Assembly: GCF_003711395.1 (NCBI RefSeq)
Contig: NZ_PJRJ01000008.1
Span: 1 to 64,000, forward strand
Length of the DNA: 64,000 nt
Direction: 5' to 3'
From: Acinetobacter sp. B51(2017)
Lineage (GTDB): Bacteria; Pseudomonadota; Gammaproteobacteria; Pseudomonadales; Moraxellaceae
In this document: positions 56,186 to 64,000 of the stretch, piece by piece
How the letters are laid out: each line of letters begins with the position of its first letter
Position numbering within the stretch: position 1 is the first letter of the stretch
Position numbers and translations under genes: made by a program
Notes under the pieces: generated by a model
The model's database searches: none
What the model was told of the DNA's origin: nothing
What the model saw: only the letters and a program-made list of their open reading frames with translations

Positions 56186-57193
56186 ATGGAAGTTCGACAG
56201 CGTAGTTTGATTACAGGTATTTTAGCTGCTGCTCTTTTGGTTGCACCAATGGCAGAAGCGAAACGTGCTGGTAGTGGTAAAAGTCATGGTATGAGCCGTC
56301 AAGCTGCACCAACTCAATCTTATCAACAGCCGCGTCAAGCCACCCCTGCTCAACAACCTGTCGCACCTGCTACTGCTCCAGTACAACAAAAATCTGGGCC
56401 AGGTGTTGGTGGTATGGTTGCAGCCGGTGTTGCCGGTGCAGCGATTGGTGCAGTAGCAGCTAATGCTTTAGCAGACGATAAACCAGCATCACAAGCACAA
56501 GCAGCCTCTGAAGTTGCGCCAGTTGAAGAAGAAAAAGGCGGTATTCCAAGTTGGATTTGGATCTTACTTGCTGCTGCCGTTGCTTTCTTCTTGTTCCGTA
56601 AAATGGGCGCAAAAAAAAAAGTAGCTTCTAATCCATACGCACCAAATAATGGCGCCAATCATGCGCCATTTGGTCAAGTGCCACCTACTGCATCAAATGA
56701 TAACTCAAATATCTTTGGTCAAAATGTAGGTGGTTCTACACCAAGCAATAATGCCCCATTTGGTCAAGCACCGCAACAAGCGCCAGCTTTTGGCACAGCC
56801 TATACCAACAGTGGTAATCAATTACCAGATGGTACAGAACCTGCTGCCTTCTTACGTATTGCACGTCAACGTTTTAATCATATTCAATCAATGAATACTG
56901 CTAGCAATATTGGCGAAATCCAGCGTTACTTAACGCCTGATCTTTACCAATCTATGTATCAAGACATTATGGCTAATCAGGATCAAGACGTTGCTGAGTT
57001 CTCGAACTTAAATGCCATGGTGGTTGAATCAACCACTGAAAATGGTCAATACATTGTGAGCGTACGTTTTACAGGTACTGTCAGCGAAGATTTAAACAGC
57101 TTGCCACAACCCTTTACCGAAATTTGGCACTTTGTTAAACCTGCTGGCTCTAATCAAGATTGGTTAGTGGCAGGTATTCAGCAAGAAAGCTAA
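56186..57193 (+). CDS. Tim44-like domain membrane protein
   Basis: 335 residues: signal-like N-terminus (LITGILAAALLVAPMAEA), a low-complexity Gln/Ala/Pro region, a Gly/Ala-rich hydrophobic stretch (GVGGMVAAGVAGAAIGAVAANAL), a transmembrane helix (GIPSWIWILLAAAVAFFLF, about 125-143), an Asn/Gln-rich linker with FGQ repeats, and a C-terminal Tim44-like domain (AAFLRIARQRFNHIQSMNTASNIGEIQRYLTPDLY). The role in bacteria is not established; a membrane-associated binding function is inferred from the fold. Confidence 0.85.
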   Translation: MEVRQRSLITGILAAALLVAPMAEAKRAGSGKSHGMSRQAAPTQSYQQPRQATPAQQPVAPATAPVQQKSGPGVGGMVAAGVAGAAIGAVAANALADDKPASQAQAASEVAPVEEEKGGIPSWIWILLAAAVAFFLFRKMGAKKKVASNPYAPNNGANHAPFGQVPPTASNDNSNIFGQNVGGSTPSNNAPFGQAPQQAPAFGTAYTNSGNQLPDGTEPAAFLRIARQRFNHIQSMNTASNIGEIQRYLTPDLYQSMYQDIMANQDQDVAEFSNLNAMVVESTTENGQYIVSVRFTGTVSEDLNSLPQPFTEIWHFVKPAGSNQDWLVAGIQQES

Positions 57194-57204
57194 GTTTTAA
57201 ACTC

Positions 57205-57239
57205 AAAAAAAAGCCTGTGCCTGTCACAGGCTTTTTTTA
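57205..57239 (+). terminator. Terminator of the Tim44-like gene
   Basis: AAAAAAAAGCCTGTG and CACAGGCTTTTTTT with a 5-base loop. Confidence 0.88.
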
Positions 57240-57302
57240 TGGCCGTTGTTTGGTTTTTTGATCCTATCCGCAGATTAAGTTAAATCTTAAAAGAACAGCA
57301 AT

Positions 57303-57328
57303 AAAAAAGCCCCTATTCAGGGGCTTTT
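57303..57328 (-). terminator. Terminator of the DegS-like protease gene
   Basis: On the minus strand AAGCCCC pairs with GGGGCTT and is followed by a T-run, just beyond the stop codon at 57332. Confidence 0.82.
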
Positions 57329-57331
57329 CAT

Positions 57332-58525
57332 TTAACGACTTTGCGGTAAAGGAATATATTGATTATTTGGATTTTGCTGAGCCACTGCTGGTCGTTCAAC
57401 TACCATCACCTCAGCTTCTAGGGCTTGATCTTTACGTAGCAAGCTAATTTTCACTTTGCTATTTGGCACTTGCAAACCTACATAATTGACCAAGAAACTC
57501 GCTGAGTTGATTTCCTCACCATTGACTTTCATTAACACGTCACCGTTTTGGATACCCGCTTTAGCTGCTGGGCCATTTGGTTCAACCTCTGCCACTACAA
57601 CGCCTTGCGTTTTTGTAGCTAACACATCGGTTTGTTCCACAGGCAATAGTTTTAACCCAACATAACCACGAATCACTCGCCCATGTTGCAAAATTGAATT
57701 TAACACATGCTGACATACAGGTGCAGAAATGGCAAAACCAATACCCAATGAGCCACCCGACTGTGAGAAGATTGCGGTATTTACCCCGATTAAATTACCA
57801 GCTACATCAATTAAAGCCCCACCTGAGTTGCCTGGGTTAATTGCTGCATCGGTTTGTACAAAATCTTCATAGTTGTTAATCCCAAGACCCGAACGACCTG
57901 TCGCTGAAATAATCCCTTGGGTTACAGTTTGCCCCACCCCAAATGGATTACCAATGGCAAGCACCACATCCCCCACTTCATTACCACTGAGTTTAAATGG
58001 CAATACAGGCAGTTGATCAAGTTCAATTTTAATGACTGCCAAATCAGTTTCTGGATCAGAGCCAATTACCTTGGCTAACGCACGGCGACCATCGTGCAGC
58101 GCTACCACAATTTGATCTGCTTGTTCAATGACATGATTATTTGTCAAAATATAACCATCTTGACGTACAATTACCCCAGAACCTAGGCTATTTTCATTAC
58201 GATCTTGGGTAAATTGATCTGGCAATTGATTGCCAAAAAACTCACGAAACATCGGATCATTCAGTAAAGGGTGATCGACTTTTTTGACCTTTTGTGTAGT
58301 AAAAATATTCACCACCGCAGGCGCCGCCACTTTGACCGCAGCACTATAGGAGGCAACCCCACCAGTACGGCTAGTATTGACTAAAGGCTCGACTTTTTCG
58401 GCCGGCATTTTTACGCCATCGACTGCCACAGGCGCAGTTGGTTTTTGTTGTTGTTGCCATATAAAAAATCCAGCAATCACCAACACAAGTAAGACCCAAG
58501 GTAACCAGATTAAGGTGCGGCGCAC
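57332..58525 (-). CDS. Membrane-anchored HtrA-family serine protease (DegS/AlgW-like)
   Basis: 397 residues: one N-terminal helix (residues 5-23) anchoring it in the inner membrane, a trypsin-like domain with His131 (LTNNHV), Asp161 (TDLAVI) and Ser234 (GNSGGA), and a single PDZ domain (about 285-375). One PDZ and an anchor resemble DegS/AlgW, which trigger sigmaE by cutting its anti-sigma factor, rather than DegP with two PDZ domains. The start codon is GTG (58525), with GAGGAAAA upstream. Whether it senses outer membrane proteins here is not known. Confidence 0.9.
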   Translation of the reverse strand: MRRTLIWLPWVLLVLVIAGFFIWQQQQKPTAPVAVDGVKMPAEKVEPLVNTSRTGGVASYSAAVKVAAPAVVNIFTTQKVKKVDHPLLNDPMFREFFGNQLPDQFTQDRNENSLGSGVIVRQDGYILTNNHVIEQADQIVVALHDGRRALAKVIGSDPETDLAVIKIELDQLPVLPFKLSGNEVGDVVLAIGNPFGVGQTVTQGIISATGRSGLGINNYEDFVQTDAAINPGNSGGALIDVAGNLIGVNTAIFSQSGGSLGIGFAISAPVCQHVLNSILQHGRVIRGYVGLKLLPVEQTDVLATKTQGVVVAEVEPNGPAAKAGIQNGDVLMKVNGEEINSASFLVNYVGLQVPNSKVKISLLRKDQALEAEVMVVERPAVAQQNPNNQYIPLPQSR

Positions 58526-58662
58526 AGTTGTTTTCCTCTATTTAATATTGTCATCATGCCTAATATTCAGTGTGTATTGTAAGCCCAATTGACACATTGT
58601 TTTGTTGGCTTTAGTTACAATTTAACATAGGCTAAATACATCACTATACTCGAGAATTTACT

Positions 58663-59421
58663 ATGGCAAAGTTAAGCGACATTATTCAATGGTGTGATCA
58701 CACTTTAAAAGCACAGGAGTTTAAAGATTACGCACCTAATGGTTTGCAAATTGAAGGCAAAGCGGAAATCAATAAAATCTTATGTGCGGTTACAGCCTCG
58801 CAACAGGCTATTGATGCTGCAATTGCTCAAGGCGCGGATTTACTCTTGGTACATCATGGTTATTTTTGGAAAGGCGAAGCTTATCCGATTACAGGTATGC
58901 GTGGTAAACGAATTAAAAGTTTGATTCAACATGATATTTCTTTGGTGGGTTACCACTTACCTTTAGATAGTCATCCAACTTTGGGCAATAATGCTGCAAT
59001 TGCTGATATTTTAGAACTCAAAAACATTGAAGCACTTGATCCATCAGAGCGTCACCCTATTGGTAATATCGGCTATTTAAAAACACCTATGTCCCCAGAA
59101 AGCTTTAAAGCGTTACTCACCCAACGTTTAGGTTTTAATACGATTCATCTAGCAGCAGATAAAACGAGCATACAAAAAATTGGTTTTTGTACGGGTGGCG
59201 CGCAAGATTTTATTCATAAAGCAGCCAGCCAAAATTGTGATGCTTATCTTTCAGGTGAAGTATCAGAGCGCACATTCTATGAAGCACAGGAATTAAATGT
59301 GCATTACTATGCATGTGGGCATCATGCGACAGAACGTTATGGCGTACAACGTTTGGCTCAAGCATTAAGCGCCGAATTTGGCATCGAAAGCGTGTATTTT
59401 GAATTGAATAACCCGATCTAA
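58663..59421 (+). CDS. Nif3-like dinuclear metal centre hexameric protein
   Basis: 252-residue NIF3-family protein. Metal-site motifs: LLVHHGYFWKG, SLVGYHLPLDSHPTLGNNAAIAD, YLSGEVSERTFYEAQE and YACGHHATERYG. Its length matches the short YbgI form without the insert domain; a separate insert-like protein is encoded at 3072-3392. YbgI-type proteins are thought to have cyclohydrolase-like activity, but the role is unproven. Divergent from the DegS-like protease gene. Confidence 0.92.
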   Translation: MAKLSDIIQWCDHTLKAQEFKDYAPNGLQIEGKAEINKILCAVTASQQAIDAAIAQGADLLLVHHGYFWKGEAYPITGMRGKRIKSLIQHDISLVGYHLPLDSHPTLGNNAAIADILELKNIEALDPSERHPIGNIGYLKTPMSPESFKALLTQRLGFNTIHLAADKTSIQKIGFCTGGAQDFIHKAASQNCDAYLSGEVSERTFYEAQELNVHYYACGHHATERYGVQRLAQALSAEFGIESVYFELNNPI

Positions 59422-59562
59422 TCTTTTATTTTTATTTATCTGTATAAATTCAGACTTTATTGTGTATTGTTATTAAAGATCCATGCGCCATTTGGCCTAG
59501 AATCGATTACAATAACCACACGTTTTAATCTTAAAACCCAGCGTTAGCAAGGAATTGAAAAC

Positions 59563-60189
59563 ATGACAACGATTACTTTACCAGCTCTTCCGTATGGCTA
59601 TGAAGATCTTGCTCCACACATCAGCAAAGAAACTTTAGAATTCCACCACGACAAGCATCACAATACTTACGTTGTTAACTTAAACAACTTAATCAAAGGT
59701 ACTGAGCTTGAAGGTAAAACTTTAGAAGAAATCATCAAAGCTTCTGCTGGCGATGCCTCTAAAGCAGGTATCTTCAACAACGCAGCGCAAGTTTGGAACC
59801 ACACGTTCTATTGGAACTGTATGGCTAAAAACGGCGGTGGTGCTGCAACTGGCGCTTTGGCTGCTAAAATTGACGAAGCTTTCGGTTCTTACGAAAAATT
59901 TGCTGAAGAGTTTGCTGCTGCTGCAACAACTCAATTCGGTTCAGGCTGGGCTTGGTTAGTTGCTGACGAAGTAAACGGCAATTTATCTATCCTTAAAACG
60001 TCTAATGCTGATACACCAATGGCGCACGGTAAAGTGGCTGTATTAACAATTGACGTATGGGAACACGCTTACTACATCGATTTCCGTAACGCTCGTCCTG
60101 CTTACATCAAAACTTTCCTAGAAAGCCTTGTAAACTGGGATTATGCAAACGCGAAATATGCGGGTCAAGAAGCTGGTGTTGAAAAATAA
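59563..60189 (+). CDS. sodB: Iron superoxide dismutase
   Basis: Removes superoxide in the cytoplasm. 208 residues with the metal ligands in [13 protein letters not shown] (His), NHTFYWN (His) and [11 protein letters not shown] (Asp, His). [14 protein letters not shown] and the YANAKYAG end are typical of the iron form rather than the manganese form. AAGGAATTG lies upstream of the ATG. Terminator at 60206. Confidence 0.96.
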   Translation: MTTITLPALPYGYEDLAPHISKETLEFHHDKHHNTYVVNLNNLIKGTELEGKTLEEIIKASAGDASKAGIFNNAAQVWNHTFYWNCMAKNGGGAATGALAAKIDEAFGSYEKFAEEFAAAATTQFGSGWAWLVADEVNGNLSILKTSNADTPMAHGKVAVLTIDVWEHAYYIDFRNARPAYIKTFLESLVNWDYANAKYAGQEAGVEK

Positions 60190-60205
60190 ATTTTATTTTT
60201 CGCAT

Positions 60206-60238
60206 AAAAAATCACCCTTTTTAGGGTGATTTTTTTTA
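60206..60238 (+). terminator. Terminator of sodB
   Basis: AAAAAATCACCC and GGGTGATTTTTTTT around a short loop, 17 bases after the stop. Confidence 0.88.
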
Positions 60239-60752
60239 CTTCTTGTCTATTTTAAATATAGAGACAGACAAAAATCACTACGCTTTAGCATGATATTCAA
60301 TCCGATCATCTTGGTATAACCGCGCTTCGTGACCAGTACAAACCAACTCTATTGAATATTTTTATGCATAAACCCATTTCAATAGAAACATACTTCTAAT
60401 TGCCTTTGCTACGCAGTTTAGAATCTAAGCGTATATTGAGATGTATCATGTTCATTTTAGATAGAGACAATGAGTGAAAAAATTAGAAATACTCTTCTCG
60501 ATCATTTTAATTATATTGATTTTATGGGCTATTCAATGGATGTGGCATGGTTTTCCTACTGGCAATTAAAATACAGTTTGAATCATTTTTAACATCACTT
60601 AGGATTGTCTAAGTACCAGTCAAAGGCCGATGATCAGCATAAAAATTTGACAATAATCCTGACAGTAAAAGTCTAAAAGAATCAATATTTAAGCAATACA
60701 GTCTATTTTGCATAATAAAAAAACATTTAAAGCAGTTTTTATTTAATTATTC
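60239..60752. other. Spacer between sodB and the tRNA cluster
   Basis: About 510 bases, AT-rich, without a confident gene. It contains one possible very small ORF (60474-60569). Confidence 0.6.
60474..60569 (+). CDS. Possible 31-residue single-helix membrane peptide
   Basis: From GTG 60474 the frame codes a lysine-containing head (MKKLEIL), a hydrophobic helix (FSIILIILILWAIQWMW) and a short polar tail (HGFPTGN). The pattern is that of small membrane peptides. The overlapping ATG at 60470 opens a different, unconvincing 39-codon frame. There is no strong ribosome binding site, so the call is tentative. Confidence 0.3.
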   Translation: MKKLEILFSIILIILILWAIQWMWHGFPTGN

Positions 60753-60780
60753 TTGACCACTCGACTTTTCATCCTTAAAA
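60753..60780 (+). promoter_or_regulatory. Promoter of the first tRNA-Asn gene
   Basis: TTGACC (60753-60758), 16-base spacer, TTAAAA (60775-60780), with GC-rich bases (TGCGC) after it. The -10 is weaker than those of the next two copies. Confidence 0.65.
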
Positions 60781-60792
60781 TGCGCATCAGAT

Positions 60793-60868
60793 TCTCCAAT
60801 AGCTCAGTCGGTAGAGCGACGGACTGTTAATCCGCAGGTCCCTGGTTCGAGCCCAGGTTGGAGAGCCA
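60793..60868 (+). tRNA. tRNA-Asn (anticodon GTT), copy 1
   Basis: 76 bases including the encoded CCA. Acceptor arms TCTCCAA/TTGGAGA, D-arm AGCTCAGTCGGTAGAGC, anticodon loop CTGTTAA with GTT at 60826-60828, T-arm CCTGGTTCGAGCCCAGG. Sequence identical to the two copies downstream. Confidence 0.97.
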
Positions 60869-60875
60869 AATTCTT

Positions 60876-60907
60876 AAAAAACCCACTCATTGAAGTGGGT
60901 TTTTTAT
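60876..60907 (+). terminator. Terminator of tRNA-Asn copy 1
   Basis: AAAAAACCCACT and AGTGGGTTTTTT with a CATTGA loop, 8 bases after the CCA end. Confidence 0.88.
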
Positions 60908-60999
60908 TGGCTAAAAATGAATAAAACCATATAAATCAAGCATATTGACTAATTTTAAAACACTTAAATGCTTTCCTCCCTATTTTTTGATATTTAGGC

Positions 61000-61027
61000 T
61001 TGACCCTTTAATAAATTCCTCTATAAT
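61000..61027 (+). promoter_or_regulatory. Promoter of the second tRNA-Asn gene
   Basis: TTGACC, 16-base spacer, consensus TATAAT (61022-61027), followed by the discriminator CGCACTC, of the type seen in stringently controlled stable-RNA promoters. Confidence 0.82.
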
Positions 61028-61038
61028 CGCACTCAGAT

Positions 61039-61114
61039 TCTCCAATAGCTCAGTCGGTAGAGCGACGGACTGTTAATCCGCAGGTCCCTGGTTCGAGCCC
61101 AGGTTGGAGAGCCA
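61039..61114 (+). tRNA. tRNA-Asn (anticodon GTT), copy 2
   Basis: Identical in all 76 bases to copy 1; anticodon GTT at 61072-61074, CCA encoded. Confidence 0.97.
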
Positions 61115-61121
61115 AATTCTT

Positions 61122-61153
61122 AAAAAACCCACTCATTGAAGTGGGTTTTTTAT
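61122..61153 (+). terminator. Terminator of tRNA-Asn copy 2
   Basis: Same sequence as the terminator of copy 1, including the CATTGA loop. Confidence 0.88.
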
Positions 61154-61303
61154 TGACTAAAATTTAACAATACAACTTGCCAGTTTAAATATCATATCTC
61201 ACAGTCTGAGTTTTAATATTTTAACTCTTTACATTAAATTTATTATGCTTTTAGTCCTGTTGTTTAATTTTAAAACAGTTGTGCATTTTTTTTCTTGAAT
61301 GAC

Positions 61304-61331
61304 TTGACGCAATTTCACTTTGCTTTATAAT
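61304..61331 (+). promoter_or_regulatory. Promoter of the third tRNA-Asn gene
   Basis: TTGACG (61304-61309), 16-base spacer, TATAAT (61326-61331), followed by CGCACTC as in copy 2. Confidence 0.82.
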
Positions 61332-61342
61332 CGCACTCAGAT

Positions 61343-61418
61343 TCTCCAATAGCTCAGTCGGTAGAGCGACGGACTGTTAATCCGCAGGTCCCTGGTTCGA
61401 GCCCAGGTTGGAGAGCCA
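61343..61418 (+). tRNA. tRNA-Asn (anticodon GTT), copy 3
   Basis: Identical to copies 1 and 2; anticodon GTT at 61376-61378, CCA encoded. Confidence 0.97.
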
Positions 61419-61426
61419 AGATTCTG

Positions 61427-61456
61427 AAAACCCACTCCAATTGAGTGGGTTTTTTC
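61427..61456 (+). terminator. Terminator of tRNA-Asn copy 3
   Basis: AAAACCCACTC and GAGTGGGTTTT with a CAATT loop and T-run; it differs from the first two terminators. The next gene starts 14 bases later. Confidence 0.85.
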
Positions 61457-61469
61457 TTATGTGTGATTT

Positions 61470-61934
61470 ATGCAAGTATTCAGCTTAACGCAAATCATCT
61501 TCTTTATTATTGGCTGTATAGCAACGCTGGCCTTAGCCTTACTGTTGCTACGTCACTCTGCTGCGCCTAAAAAACCCAAAACTTATTATCCTAAAAAAGT
61601 CATTACCAATTTTGAGAGTAAACTTTTTTTTCAGCTTAAAGCCGCGTTTCCAGAACCACAGTATTATATTTTAGCGCAAGTGGCATTTACCGCTTTAATT
61701 ACCAGTCAAGATATTCAAGTGAGGAATAAATTTAACCGTAAAGTGACTGACTTTGTGGTATTAAATAAAAAACTAGAAGTTTTAGCCATCATTGAACTCG
61801 ATGACCCTAGCCATGTGGGGCAAGAAGCACGCGATGCCGCGCGTGATGCAATGTTTCATGATGCTGGCTACCGTGTGATTCGTTATACTTCTATTCCTTC
61901 GGTTCGCCAGCTTCAAAAAGATCTTAAGGCTTAA
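61470..61934 (+). CDS. DUF2726 domain membrane-anchored protein
   Basis: 154 residues: an N-terminal helix (IIFFIIGCIATLALALLLLR) and a DUF2726 domain with the restriction-endonuclease-like pattern KVTDFVVLNKKLEVLAIIELDDPSH, in which Asp and the Glu of the IELDD strand form a PD-(D/E)xK-like site. A later segment (RDAMFHDAGYRVIRY) is typical. Nuclease activity has not been shown. No space for its own promoter after the tRNA terminator, so its promoter may lie within the tRNA region. Overlaps the end of the convergent small gene by 11 bases. Confidence 0.85.
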   Translation: MQVFSLTQIIFFIIGCIATLALALLLLRHSAAPKKPKTYYPKKVITNFESKLFFQLKAAFPEPQYYILAQVAFTALITSQDIQVRNKFNRKVTDFVVLNKKLEVLAIIELDDPSHVGQEARDAARDAMFHDAGYRVIRYTSIPSVRQLQKDLKA

Positions 61935-62142
61935 GCTGTGCTTCTGAAGCGGCTTTTTCCGCTGCTTCACGCGCTGCAATACGATCTAAAATCTCTTGTT
62001 GTTGTTTTTGGTAAGCTTGCTGATTTTTAGCATCACTTTTAATGGCTAAAAATGCCACCGCCACCAATAACACAGGAATAAGTAAACCTAGACTCGCAAC
62101 TAACATCACTTTTGGCGTTAAACGTTTGGTATTGGCTGACAT
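61924..62142 (-). CDS. Small single-pass membrane protein
   Basis: 72 residues with one helix (VMLVASLGLLIPVLLVAVAFLAI) near residues 13-35 and a C-terminal charged coiled-coil-like tail (NQQAYQKQQQEILDRIAAREAAEKAASEAQ). Function unknown. It ends within the DUF2726 gene on the opposite strand and lies downstream of the flavin monooxygenase. Confidence 0.72.
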   Translation of the reverse strand: MSANTKRLTPKVMLVASLGLLIPVLLVAVAFLAIKSDAKNQQAYQKQQQEILDRIAAREAAEKAASEAQLKP

Positions 62143-62214
62143 TGATGGCGCTCCATAGCGTTAAACAAAAAATAGGCGCATTATTCTAACAAGCAAATTT
62201 CGTAAAGCAATGCT

Positions 62215-62238
62215 AAAAAAGCCGACACGAGGTCGGCT
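62215..62238 (-). terminator. Terminator of the flavin monooxygenase gene
   Basis: GCCGAC and GTCGGC around ACGAG (minus-strand reading CTCGT), followed on the minus strand by TTTTTT. Confidence 0.85.
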
Positions 62239-62246
62239 GTTCCAGA

Positions 62247-63986
62247 TTAAAGGCTTAAGTTAAGCTGCTTTAACACATCAGTCAGGATCTGCTGATGCTG
62301 ACAATCTGCGCTGACAGACTGTATACGCCATGCAATATAGCCATCTGGACGCACCAAGATGGCACCATTGTCGTCTATTTCAGATTTAGCTTGCCATGTG
62401 GCATACACATCACGATACTCTCGTGAACCAACCTGAATCACATCTAAATAATCTAGGGCTAGGGCTTGTACTGCTTCACGCCATGCTTTCCCCGATAAAC
62501 CCGTCACTAAAGTAAAACGTCCTTTACCGGTGATATCTAAGGTTGAGTGTTTACGCCCTTTGCGATCGACTAACCATGTATGTGGAATTTTGGCGCCCGG
62601 ACGCGTGGTGGCTTGTAAATATAGCTCTTTATCTTTAATAAAGATTTCTGGTGTATCATCTGCCAGTACCGCATTAGATTGATAACGCTGATTGAGCTCA
62701 ACCCCTTGGGCATTAAACTCATGATGTTTAATTTCCAGTGCTTGATAGAGCTGCTCACGTACTTTTGCCGCCTCTTCGGTTTCGGCGAAAATTCGTTCTA
62801 GCATTTGCGCTTGCGTCTTAATCCCTTGATCGAAACCAAAGACTTGTTTTAGGTATTTATAGTCAAAGCGTGATTGATTGGCACGCGCTACAATTTGCTT
62901 ACCTATAGGTGCACGTTCATCACTATACGATTGTAATAATTCAGTTTGAGCCCAGCCTTTTAGCACATAAGCCAATTTCCATGCCAAGTTAAATGCATCT
63001 TGGATACAGGTATTTGAGCCTAAACCGCTCGATGGTGGGTGACGATGTACAGCGTCCCCTCCACAGAACACACGTCCTTTAGAATAATGCGTGGCATAGG
63101 TTTGATTCACATACCAATAAGAAATTTTTTCAATCTGCAAATCCGTGACATGTGCACCAACAAATGCATCTAAACGTGCTTGGACTTGCTCCTGCGTGAC
63201 TTGTGGTTCGCCCTGCGCGATATCAAAGCCCCAGCCCATAATCCATTCATTCCAAGGCGAAATTGCACGTAATAAGCCCATGCCAATATCGCCAAAGCCA
63301 GCCTCAGGATTAACAATCCATTGTAAAATCGCTGGACGATGTTGCACATACTCACTTAGATCGGCTTTAAAGGTCACATATACCGTACCTGCGCGTGACA
63401 TGATTCCTTCAAGTGCTAAGCCTAGCTCATCTACTACCTTAGAGCGTGCCCCATCCATTCCGACTAAGTATTTTGCTCTTAGGCTAAATTCGGTTTGAGT
63501 GACTTTATTTAAAAAGCGCGCGGTCACGCCATGTTCATCTTGCTCATGGGACAAATATTCGGTATTAAAGTTATAAATCGCACCACGCTCCCCCGCATTT
63601 TTCACTAATAATGCTTCCATTTTGGGCTGAATTAAATCAATTAAAGGACATGGGCTGCCTTTTAAATAGTCGCCATAGCGTTCATCCCCCGTACCCCATG
63701 CGCTCATACGGGCAATTTCTTCTCCCACCAAACTGGTGGTAATCAAGCTTTCACCCATTTCATGCCACGGCGTTGCAATCTGTTTGGCTTGTTGCTCTAT
63801 GCCTAAATCACGCAGCACTTCCATCGCACGTTGATTGGTAATATGCGCACGCGGACTATTGGCCAGCCAATTAAACTGGGTAAAGAGTTGAACCTTAATC
63901 CCATAACTAGCCAAAGCCAAGCCTAAGGTTGAACCCGCAGGCCCTGTACCAATAACCAAAACATCAGTGTCATAATGAGGTGACAT
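62247..63986 (-). CDS. FAD-dependent aromatic monooxygenase, TfdB/PheA type
   Basis: 579-residue class A flavin hydroxylase. FAD-binding GxGxxG in VLVIGTGPAGSTLGLALASYG at the N-terminus, the DG motif in LVGMDGARSKV, and the second FAD motif FCGGDAVHRHPPSSGLGSNTCIQDAFNLAWKL; a C-terminal thioredoxin-like domain follows. Length and motifs match phenol/chlorophenol hydroxylases such as TfdB. No aromatic-degradation partners are visible in this window; the upstream region is cut off at the window edge. Confidence 0.88.
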   Translation of the reverse strand: MSPHYDTDVLVIGTGPAGSTLGLALASYGIKVQLFTQFNWLANSPRAHITNQRAMEVLRDLGIEQQAKQIATPWHEMGESLITTSLVGEEIARMSAWGTGDERYGDYLKGSPCPLIDLIQPKMEALLVKNAGERGAIYNFNTEYLSHEQDEHGVTARFLNKVTQTEFSLRAKYLVGMDGARSKVVDELGLALEGIMSRAGTVYVTFKADLSEYVQHRPAILQWIVNPEAGFGDIGMGLLRAISPWNEWIMGWGFDIAQGEPQVTQEQVQARLDAFVGAHVTDLQIEKISYWYVNQTYATHYSKGRVFCGGDAVHRHPPSSGLGSNTCIQDAFNLAWKLAYVLKGWAQTELLQSYSDERAPIGKQIVARANQSRFDYKYLKQVFGFDQGIKTQAQMLERIFAETEEAAKVREQLYQALEIKHHEFNAQGVELNQRYQSNAVLADDTPEIFIKDKELYLQATTRPGAKIPHTWLVDRKGRKHSTLDITGKGRFTLVTGLSGKAWREAVQALALDYLDVIQVGSREYRDVYATWQAKSEIDDNGAILVRPDGYIAWRIQSVSADCQHQQILTDVLKQLNLSL

Positions 63987-64000
63987 GAGTGATTTCCTCT

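Noticed and set aside
60793..61418. Direct repeats considered as a mobile element or CRISPR
   Set aside because: The repeats are three complete tRNA-Asn genes with promoters and terminators.
1..64000. Prophage, IS elements, restriction or other defence systems
   Set aside because: No transposase, phage, methyltransferase-nuclease pair or toxin-antitoxin signature was recognised; the XerC gene lies in its usual housekeeping context.

Overview
The window reads as an ordinary stretch of core chromosome from an Acinetobacter-like gammaproteobacterium (Moraxellaceae). The grounds are the AT-rich codon use, the order ybgC-tolQRAB-pal behind ruvAB, a lolD gene with a single permease (LolDF type), a long GyrA with an extra block in its C-terminal domain, a NadM-type adenylyltransferase, and the lptM-lysA-dapF-xerC run. 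These are judged from family knowledge; no database was searched. There are no insertion sequences, prophage genes, CRISPR arrays or toxin-antitoxin pairs that I can see. Nearly every gene is intact and most transcription units end in a clear rho-independent terminator, often shared by convergent genes.

Layout. 1-4.5 kb: peroxiredoxin, nadM, an enoyl-CoA isomerase-like protein with a nitroreductase, a stand-alone NIF3-like domain, a membrane protein of unknown function and a 39-residue membrane protein. 4.8-8.7 kb: purL. 8.7-10.75 kb: a lipoprotein M28 peptidase between two long gene-free spacers. 10.75-13.8 kb: dgt, ruvA, ruvB. 13.8-20 kb: an unknown membrane protein, a C-rich spacer, then ybgC-tolQ-tolR-tolA and tolB-pal. 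20-23.5 kb: fbp, an rRNA methyltransferase and a three-gene ECF sigma factor operon. 23.5-29.2 kb: hda, an AI-2E/PerM transporter, purM-purN, a hydrolase and an S49 protease. 29.2-36.6 kb: a late acyltransferase overlapping comEC tail to tail, lolD-lolF, a PilZ-like protein, an EamA transporter and a YaiI protein. 36.8-43.4 kb: an unknown protein, serC, a cluster of small membrane proteins and a lipoprotein, gyrA. 43.7-47.5 kb: etfBA, a LysE exporter divergent from an AsnC regulator. 47.6-50.9 kb: lptM-lysA-dapF and xerC. 51-54.5 kb: CycA-like and AGCS amino acid transporters. 54.6-60.2 kb: radA, a Tim44-like protein, a DegS-like protease, Nif3, sodB. 60.8-61.4 kb: three identical tRNA-Asn genes, each with its own promoter and terminator. 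61.5-64 kb: a DUF2726 protein, a small membrane protein and a TfdB-type flavin monooxygenase.

Working together: the Tol-Pal system, LolDF, LptM, the late acyltransferase and the DegS-like protease concern envelope assembly and stress; RuvAB, RadA, XerC, ComEC, Hda, Dgt and GyrA concern DNA uptake, recombination and replication; PurL, PurM and PurN supply purines.

No obvious new system stands out. The best candidates for follow-up are the ECF sigma/membrane protein/DUF3106 operon with an 11-bp inverted repeat in its leader, two TM-plus-helical unknown genes, the split small membrane-protein cluster at 39-40 kb, several very small ORFs, the perfect hairpin ahead of the rRNA methyltransferase, the strongly C-biased spacer ahead of the tol operon, and the 143-bp antisense coding overlap of the acyltransferase and comEC.
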